38,131 bases of DNA, from positions 1 to 38,131 of the forward strand of contig CAIWAN010000086.1 in NCBI GenBank assembly GCA_903910705.1, in the 5' to 3' direction. Under the pieces are notes generated by a model that did not search any database, was not told the DNA's origin, and saw only the letters and a program-made list of their open reading frames with translations. Origin of the DNA: an uncultured Candidatus Marinamargulisbacteria bacterium. Lineage in GTDB: Bacteria > Margulisbacteria > Riflemargulisbacteria > GWF2-35-9. Below are positions 16,899-24,269 of this stretch, piece by piece (positions within the stretch are counted from its first letter, which is position 1; every line of letters begins with the position of its first letter). Position numbers and translations under genes: made by a program.

Positions 16899-18258
16899 AA
16901 ATATCTCGCTTTCCGTCTCTAATTTTACTCAGAGCTTTCTGTGTTTTATCTTTGTTGGCACTGGGGATATCGCTCATCGATCGATCAATAAGGACTCTAC
17001 CCATGGCTTTGGTCGCGGGGGAGGCATAGTCTTGCAAATATTCCTCGAAGGTAAAGAGCGCATTGGGTAAACACTTGGCTTTGATATCGCCGGGTTTGGC
17101 TTGATCCATGAAATCAATGCCGGTTCGACCGAGACGGTAACAACCGGTACAAAAGGAGGGAATATGACCTTTTTCACCAATGTCGGCAATGACGTCGTCA
17201 AGGGTTCGGGTGTCGCCTAGGGAGAATTGCTCCGTCGCGGACGGATCACTGTAGCCACCAGGACTTGTTTTTGATCCGGCGCTGATTTGAGATACGCCTA
17301 GATTTAGCGCATCTTGTCGCATGGCTGCTGTTTCACGGGTGCTAAGGATAATGCCCGTGTAGGGCACGGCTAAGCGAAGAATAGCAATGATGGTTTTAAA
17401 CATCGTGTCATCAATGGGAAAGGGTGGTTTTTCGGCGATACTTGAGCCATCGGCTGGTTCAAGTCGAGGCACGGATAGCGTATGGGGCCCGAGGCCATAC
17501 GTGGCCTCAAGATGCTCGATATGTTGCATCAGTGCCAATACTTCAAAGCGATAGTCATATAGTCCAAACAAAACGCCGATCCCAATATCTTGAAAGCCAG
17601 CTCGAAAGGCTCTGTCCATGCAGGTGAGACGATAGAGATAGTCGGATTTAGGTCCTTTTGTGTGGAGTTTGGTGTAGGTTTCTGGGTGATAGGTCTCTTG
17701 GAAAAGTTGATAGGTGCCAATATCGGCACCGAGAAGCCGCTTAAAGTCCTTCTGTTCAAGGGGGGCGATGTTGACATTGATCCGTCGAATGTGATTGTTC
17801 CTGTCGCTCATAGAATAAATGGTCTTTATCGCATCGAGGACATAATCCAGTCCGTCCTGAGGGTAGGCTTCTCCTGACACCAAAAGGATTCTTTTTTGGC
17901 CGGTTTTAAGAAGTGCCAAGGTTTCGGCGGCGATCTCGTCTTGAGTGAGTGCTTTGCGCGTGACGCCTCGGTTATCGGTGCGAAAGGCACAATACGCGCA
18001 GTTGTTTTTACAAAGATTGGAAATATAGAGTGGTGCAAAGATAACAACACGTTTGCCATAGATCAACTCTTTCACTTGGCCGGCTGCTTCCCAAATGCGG
18101 GCGATGTCGCTGGCACGAGTTACCCGAAGCAAGGTTGCCACGTCCTTGGTGGATAGGCGTTCAAGGTTCAGGCTTTTATTGATAATCTCCTCGATCTCTT
18201 GTCGAAGCGGGGCTTTTTGGTTGAGGAGCGACTCAATGATTTCAGGTTTAATAAACAT
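16891..18258 (-). CDS. hydG: [FeFe]-hydrogenase maturase HydG (radical SAM tyrosine lyase)
   Basis: HydG splits tyrosine and produces the CO and cyanide ligands of the H-cluster through an Fe(CO)2(CN) synthon. The 455-residue protein has the radical SAM CX3CX2C motif at Cys83, Cys87 and Cys90, and the C-terminal auxiliary cluster motif CX2CX22C at Cys370, Cys373 and Cys396. The latter separates HydG from the related thiamine enzyme ThiH. The ATG at 18258 has no Shine-Dalgarno, and a promoter -10 ends only 9 nt upstream. It is the first gene of hydG-hydF-hydE-dapF. The hydrogenase itself (hydA) is not in this window. Confidence 0.95.
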   Translation of the reverse strand: MFIKPEIIESLLNQKAPLRQEIEEIINKSLNLERLSTKDVATLLRVTRASDIARIWEAAGQVKELIYGKRVVIFAPLYISNLCKNNCAYCAFRTDNRGVTRKALTQDEIAAETLALLKTGQKRILLVSGEAYPQDGLDYVLDAIKTIYSMSDRNNHIRRINVNIAPLEQKDFKRLLGADIGTYQLFQETYHPETYTKLHTKGPKSDYLYRLTCMDRAFRAGFQDIGIGVLFGLYDYRFEVLALMQHIEHLEATYGLGPHTLSVPRLEPADGSSIAEKPPFPIDDTMFKTIIAILRLAVPYTGIILSTRETAAMRQDALNLGVSQISAGSKTSPGGYSDPSATEQFSLGDTRTLDDVIADIGEKGHIPSFCTGCYRLGRTGIDFMDQAKPGDIKAKCLPNALFTFEEYLQDYASPATKAMGRVLIDRSMSDIPSANKDKTQKALSKIRDGKRDIYV

Positions 18259-18267
18259 TATGTCGCC

Positions 18268-18296
18268 ATTCTACCAAGGGCGCCTCTTAAAATCAA
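18268..18296 (-). promoter_or_regulatory. Promoter of the hydG operon, probably leaderless
   Basis: On the minus strand, TTGATT (18291-18296) and TAGAAT (18268-18273) are 17 nt apart, and TGG precedes the -10 as an extended element. The predicted start point is about 3 nt before the hydG ATG. Confidence 0.6.
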
Positions 18297-18329
18297 AACA
18301 TATTGTTACAGGTGGAACAATTAAGCGTC

Positions 18330-18338
18330 TGGTATAAT
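18330..18338 (+). promoter_or_regulatory. Extended -10 promoter of birA, leaderless
   Basis: TGGTATAAT is a perfect extended -10, with TATAAT at 18333-18338. There is no recognisable -35, as expected for an extended -10 promoter. It ends 7 nt before the birA ATG (18346), so the transcript should begin at the start codon. It is divergent from the hydG promoter. Confidence 0.6.
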
Positions 18339-18345
18339 ATTTCAT

Positions 18346-18858
18346 ATGAACCTTATTCATCTTCAAGCCGTTAATTCGACCAATACCTATGCAAAAACGA
18401 ACCTTGAAGTGCTTCAACATGGCGATGTGATCGTCGCCGATATTCAGACGGCGGGCCGAGGCCAGAAGGGGCATCTTTGGCGGTCGGATGTGGTCGGCAA
18501 TATTTATGCGTCGATTGTTTTAAAGCCGCTCAATGCAAAGCCGGATGACTTGCCTGTCCTTACCCAAGTTCTCGCAAGAGCCATTATCGAGACGCTGGCT
18601 GAATATGATGTCGTTGCCACCATGAAGTGGCCCAATGATGTCATGGTGGATGGCAAAAAGATCGCAGGAATCCTTGCCGAAGCTGTCACTCAGGGCCTAC
18701 AGGTCAAAGGCGCAATTCTAGGGTTCGGTGTCAATATCGTGATGCCTCAAGATATTCTTGATTCCCTCGACCAACCCGCTACCTCGTTAGATCTATTGAT
18801 AGGGAACAGTGTTGATCGGGATGAGTATTTAGGTAAAGTGATTGCTAAATTTATGTAA
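18346..18858 (+). CDS. birA: Minimal biotin--protein ligase, catalytic core only
   Basis: Biotin protein ligase activates biotin with ATP and attaches it to the biotin carrier protein of acetyl-CoA carboxylase, whose AccC subunit is encoded at 3239. The catalytic loop GRGQKGHLW (residues 37-45), KWPNDVMVDGKKIAGIL (94-110) and the LGFGVNI segment are all present. The protein has only 170 residues. It lacks the N-terminal DNA-binding domain, as group I ligases do, and also the usual C-terminal SH3-like domain of ~50 residues. The stop is followed directly by a good terminator, so the short end looks native rather than a frameshift. No repressor role is expected. Confidence 0.85.
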   Translation: MNLIHLQAVNSTNTYAKTNLEVLQHGDVIVADIQTAGRGQKGHLWRSDVVGNIYASIVLKPLNAKPDDLPVLTQVLARAIIETLAEYDVVATMKWPNDVMVDGKKIAGILAEAVTQGLQVKGAILGFGVNIVMPQDILDSLDQPATSLDLLIGNSVDRDEYLGKVIAKFM

Positions 18859-18885
18859 ATTGTCAAAATGAATGACAAAATACAT

Positions 18886-18918
18886 AAAAAAGGGAGGCCA
18901 ATCGGCCTCCCTTTTTTA
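18886..18918. terminator. Bidirectional intrinsic terminator between birA and pckG
   Basis: The 8-bp stem GGGAGGCC (18892-18899) and GGCCTCCC (18904-18911) has an AATC loop. It is followed by a T-run on the plus strand and preceded by an A-run, so it can end both birA and the convergent pckG. Confidence 0.93.
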
Positions 18919-18937
18919 TAATCAATATTTCGAAAAA

Positions 18938-20710
18938 TTACTTTCCTACTGCATCCGCGAGTTTTTGATACTCATCCCACATGGCTTGGGGCATATGCTC
19001 ACCAAATTGGTCGAGATAGGCTTTGATATCGGCGACCTCGCCTTCCCATTCGTGCATGCTCACGTCGAGCAGCTTTTCCATCGTCGAATGATCAATATTT
19101 AGCCCCTCGAGATGCATTTCGTTGATATGGGGGACAAGGCCGGTTGGTGTTTCTTTGGCGCCAACCTTGCCGGCGATCCGATCCATCATCCATTTTATAA
19201 CGCGAATATTATCGCCAAACCCAGGCCACATGAACTTGCCGCTCTCATCGACGCGGAACCAATTGACCGAAAAAACTTTGGGTGGGTTCGTTAATTTGCT
19301 GCCCACATCAAACCAATGATCAAAATAATCGCCCATGTTATAGCCACAAAAGGGGAGCATCGCCATTGGGTCACGTCGGATTACGCCTTGAGCGCCCGTA
19401 GCGGCTGCTGTTGTTTCTGACCCCATTCGAGCGCCGAGGAAAACGCCATGATTCCAATCAAAACTTTCCATCACAAGTGGCACGAGTTTCGCTCGTCGTC
19501 CACCGAACAGAATCGCAGAGATGGGTACCCCCTTTGGGTTGTCATATTCATGTGACAAAATGGGGCAGTTATAAATCGAAGCCGTAAATCGGGAATTGGG
19601 GTGTGCGGCTTTTGTTCCAGCTTTTGGATCAAAGGCTTTGCCTTGCCAATCGAGCAAGTTGTCGGGACGTTCGCCATCAAGCCCTTCCCACCACGGTTCA
19701 TTTTTATCGAGATCAATCGCTGTGTTGGTGTATATGGTTGGGAAGAATTTTGTTCCATGAAGCGTTTTTAGCATATTTGGGTTGGTCTTAAGCGAAGTGC
19801 CAGGAGCAACGCCAAAGAAGCCTGCTTCAGGATTGATAGCCCAAAGGCGCCCATCAGGCCCCACGTTAAGCCAAGCAATATCGTCGCCGATTGTCCAAAT
19901 CTTATATCCGGGAAGGGCAGACTCAAGCATCGCCAAGTTTGTCTTTCCGCAGGCACTGGGAAGAGCGGCCGCAATATAGGTTGTTTCACCCGTTGGACTT
20001 TGGATTCCCATGATGAGCATGTGTTCCGCAAGCCAACCTTCTTGTTTCCCTTCCCAAGAGGCCATGCGCAAGGAAAAGCACTTTTTGCCAAGCAAGGCGT
20101 TCCCACCATAGCCCGAACCAATGCTCCAAACGAGCCCTTCTTCAGGGAAATGCATGATCAGTCGACGGTCAGGATTTAAGTCACCAATAGAATGGAGCCC
20201 TCTAAAAAAATCAGTGCTTGTCCCGATGCGTTTAAGCGCTTCTGTTCCCATTCGGGTCATGACGCGCATATTAATGGCGACATAGGCGCTATCCGTCAGC
20301 TGGACATTTGCTTTGGAGTAAGGTGAGTCAGGGTGTCCCATCATATAAGGGATAACATACATCGTGCGTCCCTTCATGCAACCGCGGGTGATCTCGGTCA
20401 GTTTAACTTTGGCTTCATCAGGATGCATCCAGTTATTGTTGGGGCCGGCCGTTTCCTTGTCGGAGTGACAGATAAAGGTCAAGTGCTCTGTTCGGGCGAC
20501 ATCCGAGGGATCTGTGCGGTGATAAAAGGCATTCGGCCAGCGAGCGTCATTTAATTTTCGAAAAACAGGTTCGCCATTGATCGTTTCTTCATGGAGCCCA
20601 ATCTCAACCAAACGCTTGGCTTCTTCATCGCTTCCATCGCACCAGTAAATTTTGTCTGGCTGTGTAAGCTCTGCTTGTTGCGCAACCCATTCTTCTAACG
20701 CTGTAACCAT
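18938..20710 (-). CDS. pckG: Phosphoenolpyruvate carboxykinase (GTP)
   Basis: This enzyme interconverts oxaloacetate and PEP using GTP/GDP, in gluconeogenesis or, in anaerobes, in the PEP-carboxylating direction. The 590-residue length is normal for the GTP class. The P-loop PSACGKTN at residues 251-258 carries the class-specific active-site Cys254. FGVAPGT, the ILFGGRR region and VNWFRVDE also fit. I use the ATG at 20710, since GGAGG lies 5 nt upstream. The in-frame ATG at 20722 would start before this site. A small inverted repeat (CCAC/GTGG, about 20740-20754) lies upstream with unknown meaning. Confidence 0.95.
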   Translation of the reverse strand: MVTALEEWVAQQAELTQPDKIYWCDGSDEEAKRLVEIGLHEETINGEPVFRKLNDARWPNAFYHRTDPSDVARTEHLTFICHSDKETAGPNNNWMHPDEAKVKLTEITRGCMKGRTMYVIPYMMGHPDSPYSKANVQLTDSAYVAINMRVMTRMGTEALKRIGTSTDFFRGLHSIGDLNPDRRLIMHFPEEGLVWSIGSGYGGNALLGKKCFSLRMASWEGKQEGWLAEHMLIMGIQSPTGETTYIAAALPSACGKTNLAMLESALPGYKIWTIGDDIAWLNVGPDGRLWAINPEAGFFGVAPGTSLKTNPNMLKTLHGTKFFPTIYTNTAIDLDKNEPWWEGLDGERPDNLLDWQGKAFDPKAGTKAAHPNSRFTASIYNCPILSHEYDNPKGVPISAILFGGRRAKLVPLVMESFDWNHGVFLGARMGSETTAAATGAQGVIRRDPMAMLPFCGYNMGDYFDHWFDVGSKLTNPPKVFSVNWFRVDESGKFMWPGFGDNIRVIKWMMDRIAGKVGAKETPTGLVPHINEMHLEGLNIDHSTMEKLLDVSMHEWEGEVADIKAYLDQFGEHMPQAMWDEYQKLADAVGK

Positions 20711-20775
20711 CGCACCCTCCAAAGTGTAGAATTTCTGACCACCGAAACAGTGGAATCGCAGTCAGAATAATGTAC

Positions 20776-20804
20776 TTGAAGCACACCGTCAATACGACTA
20801 CAAT
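20776..20804 (+). promoter_or_regulatory. Promoter of gltX, very short leader
   Basis: TTGAAG (20776-20781) and TACAAT (20799-20804) are separated by 17 nt. The gltX ATG at 20815 is 10 nt beyond the -10, which predicts a leader of about 4 nt. No Shine-Dalgarno is present. Confidence 0.6.
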
Positions 20805-20814
20805 ACCTTCTACA

Positions 20815-22020
20815 ATGATCATTACTCGATTTGCTCCCAGCCCTACTGGCTTTTTACATATAGGCGGTGCGCGAACCGCCTTGTTTAATTATTTATATGC
20901 TAAACATAAAGGCGGTAAATTTATCCTTCGAATGGAGGATACGGATGCTGCTCGCTCAAAGCCCGAATTTGCCGAAGGTATTATGAATGGACTTTCTTGG
21001 TTAGGGATCCATTGGGATAACGATATCGTGCCTTATCAATCAAAGCGCTTAGATCGATATGCCCATTATGTTGATTTGCTTCGTGGAAAAGGCTATGCCT
21101 ACGACAAAGAGGGTGCGGTCTATTTAAAAGGCAAAGGCGACGAGCTTCCCGATTTTGTTATCGTCAAGTCCGATGGCATGCCGGTTTTTCACTTGGCTGT
21201 TGTGGTGGATGATATTGATATGGGCGTGAATGTCATTATCCGCGGGGTAGACCACTTAACCAACACCGATAAACATAAATTGATCTATGACTATTTGGGG
21301 ATACCTCATCCAACATATTATCATGTACCACTCATTGTCGATGAGAATAATCAGCCTCTCAGTAAGCGCCGAAGCGACACCAATGTTGAGTATTATCGAG
21401 ATCATGATTATTTGCCGGAAGCGGTTTTTAATTTCTTGGTTCGATTAGGTTGGGGTTACGGAAACCAAGAGGTGTTCTCTCAAGAAGAACTTATTTCTTT
21501 TTTTGATGTAGTCAAAGTATCCAAGAATCCAGCCAAACTTGATCTTCGAAAATTGGGTTGGCTTAATATTCAATATATAAAGAAAGCCTCGCTGGAATCG
21601 CTTCGTCGATTTGATAAGCCAAGCTTAGAGGCCATGCTAGATAGAGCCACTAACGACTCAGTCATGGCGGATTGTTTACAAGAACTCCAACAAAAAGCCA
21701 ATGATATTGCCGAACTGGATCTGCTTTGCGTCCCGTTTGTTCAAGACATTGCTGTTTCTGAGACTTTTCTAGAACAAGTCAACCCAAAGGTATTGCCTTT
21801 GCTTCCTGACTTATTAAAACGGCTTCAGGATAACAGTGTTTGGAGTAAGGCTATCATCGAAGCTGTTTTCCATGTATTCCTAGAAACCCATTCCTTTTCT
21901 ATGAAAGAATTAGCGCCAACCATTCGTGTGTTATGCACCGGTACAGCTAAATCCCTTGATCTCTATTCCCTCGTTTTCTATTTGGGTCGCGAAAAAACGA
22001 TCAATCGACTGTCCCGATAA
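20815..22020 (+). CDS. gltX: Compact glutamyl-tRNA synthetase
   Basis: GluRS charges tRNA-Glu (and tRNA-Gln where indirect Gln-tRNA synthesis is used). The class I motifs are intact: TRFAPSPTGFLHIGG with HIGG at residues 15-18, and PLSKRR at 181-186. The C-terminal anticodon-binding helical region is present. At 401 residues it is clearly shorter than the usual ~470-490. The missing part lies in the connecting region between GKGYAYDKEG and DFVIVKSDG (about residues 92-120), where most GluRSs have a further ~50-60 residues. It is not a GluQ-RS, because the C-terminal domain is kept. I use the ATG at 20815, next to the promoter. tsaD follows 3 nt after the stop. Confidence 0.9.
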   Translation: MIITRFAPSPTGFLHIGGARTALFNYLYAKHKGGKFILRMEDTDAARSKPEFAEGIMNGLSWLGIHWDNDIVPYQSKRLDRYAHYVDLLRGKGYAYDKEGAVYLKGKGDELPDFVIVKSDGMPVFHLAVVVDDIDMGVNVIIRGVDHLTNTDKHKLIYDYLGIPHPTYYHVPLIVDENNQPLSKRRSDTNVEYYRDHDYLPEAVFNFLVRLGWGYGNQEVFSQEELISFFDVVKVSKNPAKLDLRKLGWLNIQYIKKASLESLRRFDKPSLEAMLDRATNDSVMADCLQELQQKANDIAELDLLCVPFVQDIAVSETFLEQVNPKVLPLLPDLLKRLQDNSVWSKAIIEAVFHVFLETHSFSMKELAPTIRVLCTGTAKSLDLYSLVFYLGREKTINRLSR

Positions 22021-22023
22021 TCG

Positions 22024-23052
22024 ATGTTAGTTTTTGGGATTGAATCCTCGTGTGATGAGACCTCCGCCGGCGTCGTTATTGGAGGAAAACAAATTTTGTC
22101 TCATGTCGTTTCGACGCAGATCAAAGCGCATCAAGTTTATGGAGGCGTTGTTCCCGAGATGGCTTCACGATTACATGTCCATCACCTGATCCCTGTCTTG
22201 GACGCGGCTAGAGAAAAAGCCGGCATCGCGTGGGGTGATATCGACGGTGTTGCCTTTACCGTTGGCCCCGGCTTGATGGGGTCGCTCGGGGTGGGCGTTT
22301 CAGCCGCCAAAGCGATGGCCTCCTTTTTAAAGGTGCCGATGATCGGCGTTAATCATATCGAAGGGCATATATACTCCAACCTGTTGGATCAGGAAGATGA
22401 CTTTCACTATCCTGTTCTTGTTCTTGTTGCCTCCGGTGGGCATACCCAGTTGATTTTGATGCGTGAACCCTTTTCTTACGAATTGCTCGGCAATACGCTT
22501 GATGATGCGATTGGTGAAGCCTTCGATAAATCGGCTCGAACATTAGGTCTTGGCTATCCAGGTGGGCCGGCCATAGACAATATCGCCCAAACAGGTAATG
22601 CAAAATCACATAGTTTTCCGCACGTTCGCACCGAACGCGATTTAGACTTTAGCTTTAGCGGGTTAAAGACAGCGGTTCTCCGATATAATCAAGAGTTGGG
22701 TTTGTCGAGCCTGCCAAAAGATGCTCCTCAAATGGCTGACTTCTGTGCGTCGTTACAAGCTCGTTTGATCGCGGAGTTGACGAAGAAAACCTTTCTGGCA
22801 GCCGAACGCTATCAAGTTAAGCAGATCGTGATCGCCGGTGGGGTTTCAGCTAATTCAGCCCTTCGCGAGCAGATCAAGGGGGCGCCAACAGGTGTCAAGG
22901 TGTCGATGCCCCCGCTTAAATATTGTACGGACAATGGGGTGATGATCGCAGCGGCCGGTTATGCTCGCCTACTTGCGGGTCAAACCACCCCGTTGAATGT
23001 GGTGCCAACCCCTTCGTTACGCTTGGTTCCGAGGGCGGTTATTTCCAAATAA
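22024..23052 (+). CDS. tsaD: tRNA N6-adenosine threonylcarbamoyltransferase
   Basis: TsaD transfers the threonylcarbamoyl group to A37 of ANN-decoding tRNAs, acting with TsaB and TsaE. The 342-residue protein starts with the ASKHA motif [18 protein letters not shown]. It has the metal-binding HIEGH at residues 111-115, the [16 protein letters not shown] segment and [10 protein letters not shown]. It is in an operon with gltX (3-nt gap). Its 3' end overlaps the convergent tyrS by 14 nt. Confidence 0.95.
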   Translation: MLVFGIESSCDETSAGVVIGGKQILSHVVSTQIKAHQVYGGVVPEMASRLHVHHLIPVLDAAREKAGIAWGDIDGVAFTVGPGLMGSLGVGVSAAKAMASFLKVPMIGVNHIEGHIYSNLLDQEDDFHYPVLVLVASGGHTQLILMREPFSYELLGNTLDDAIGEAFDKSARTLGLGYPGGPAIDNIAQTGNAKSHSFPHVRTERDLDFSFSGLKTAVLRYNQELGLSSLPKDAPQMADFCASLQARLIAELTKKTFLAAERYQVKQIVIAGGVSANSALREQIKGAPTGVKVSMPPLKYCTDNGVMIAAAGYARLLAGQTTPLNVVPTPSLRLVPRAVISK

Positions 23053-24217
23053 CCTTAATGAACTTGCGCTTGCCAACTTTGATGATGACGTCTGCAGAGG
23101 TGGCCAAAACAGCGGAAGGATCGGTCGTTTTCTCTTGATTAAGGGTGACGCCCCCTTGGGTAATGAGTCGATGTGCCTCTTTATTGCTATCGACGAGCTT
23201 GAGTTGCGTTAGCCATTTATATAAGGGTTGATCCAATTTTTCGATCAAGATCTCCTCAACCTCCGAGGGTACTTCTTTATTTTTAAATAGATTGTCAAAG
23301 TGCTGCTCCGCGTCAACGGATGCTTTCGTGTCGTGATAGAACGCAACGATCTCTTTGGCTAATTCCATCTTGATGGTACGCGGGTTAACCGAACCATCCG
23401 CCAAAGATGTTTTAATTTCGCCAAGCTTATTTGCATTGATATCGGTCAGCAACTCATAATATTTAGCAATAAGCGGATCGGGAATAGACATCAATTTGCC
23501 AAGCATTTCTTCGGGTGCATCAGTCAGTCCGACATGGTTGCCTAAGCTTTTGCTCATTTTATTAACGCCATCGAGCCCTTCAAGGATCGGCATTGTGATG
23601 ACCACTTGTGGTGTTTGCCCAAATTCCTTTTGCAGATGCCGTCCCACGAGTAAATTAAAGCGTTGATCGGTGCCGCCGAGTTCAATGTCGGCTTCCAAAT
23701 GGACCGAGTCGTAACCTTGCAACAGCGGGTACATAAACTCATGGAGGCTGATGGTTTGATTGCTTGTGAAGCGTTTGTGAAAGTCGTCCCGTTCAAGCAT
23801 GCGAGCGACATTATATTTGCCAGCTAGCTTAATAATGTCCTTGGCGCTCAATTCGCCTAACCAATCATTATTGTAGACAACCGTCGTCTTGTTTTTATCG
23901 AGGATTTTAAAGATTTGCTCTTGATAGGTTTTGGCGTTTACAAGAACTTCTTCATCTGACAATGCTTTGCGAGTCTTTGATTTGCCGGAAGGATCCCCTA
24001 TGGTTGCCGTGAAATTCCCGATCAAAAAGATAATATGATGACCGAGATCTTGAAATTGTTTGAGTTTTCGTAAAACAACGGTATGACCAAGGTGGATATC
24101 CGGTGCACTCGGGTCAGCGCCAAATTTAATGCGCAACTTTCGTCCCAACTTCAGTTTTTCTGTTAGTTCGTCGGGGCTGATGCAATCGACGATCCCTCTA
24201 AGCAATTGAGCCGGCAT
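23039..24217 (-). CDS. tyrS: Tyrosyl-tRNA synthetase
   Basis: TyrRS attaches tyrosine to its tRNA. The 392-residue class I enzyme has [13 protein letters not shown] (HLGH at residues 42-45), [35 protein letters not shown], and KMSKS at residues 220-224. A C-terminal S4 RNA-binding domain covers about the last 65 residues ([20 protein letters not shown] onward in family terms). The HLGH plus SGKSKTR pattern fits the TyrZ-like subclass. AAAGGA lies about 9 nt before the ATG. The 3' end overlaps tsaD tail-to-tail, with no terminator between them. Confidence 0.95.
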   Translation of the reverse strand: MPAQLLRGIVDCISPDELTEKLKLGRKLRIKFGADPSAPDIHLGHTVVLRKLKQFQDLGHHIIFLIGNFTATIGDPSGKSKTRKALSDEEVLVNAKTYQEQIFKILDKNKTTVVYNNDWLGELSAKDIIKLAGKYNVARMLERDDFHKRFTSNQTISLHEFMYPLLQGYDSVHLEADIELGGTDQRFNLLVGRHLQKEFGQTPQVVITMPILEGLDGVNKMSKSLGNHVGLTDAPEEMLGKLMSIPDPLIAKYYELLTDINANKLGEIKTSLADGSVNPRTIKMELAKEIVAFYHDTKASVDAEQHFDNLFKNKEVPSEVEEILIEKLDQPLYKWLTQLKLVDSNKEAHRLITQGGVTLNQEKTTDPSAVLATSADVIIKVGKRKFIKVIWK

Positions 24218-24235
24218 AGCACGAAATCCTTTCTA

Positions 24236-24263
24236 TTCACGGTGATGTTTGTTAATATACCAT
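24236..24263 (+). promoter_or_regulatory. Weak candidate promoter of the PBP1A gene, leaderless
   Basis: TTCACG (24236-24241) and TACCAT (24258-24263) are 16 nt apart, and the -10 ends 6 nt before the ATG at 24270. Both boxes are only partial matches, but the spacing repeats the leaderless pattern seen at other genes here. Confidence 0.35.
24254..24262 (-). promoter_or_regulatory. Candidate extended -10 promoter of tyrS
   Basis: On the minus strand TGGTATATT (TGG at 24260-24262, TATATT at 24254-24259) fits an extended -10. It would give a leader of about 30 nt including the tyrS AAAGGA site. It overlaps the opposing candidate promoter of the PBP gene. Confidence 0.45.
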
Positions 24264-24269
24264 ACCTAT

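Noticed and set aside
18872-19102. 76-codon plus-strand frame after birA
   Set aside because: It starts in the terminator region and runs antisense through pckG. It has no ribosome site.
20740-20754. CCAC/GTGG inverted repeat upstream of pckG as an operator
   Set aside because: Four-base arms are too short to support an operator call without a second copy elsewhere.
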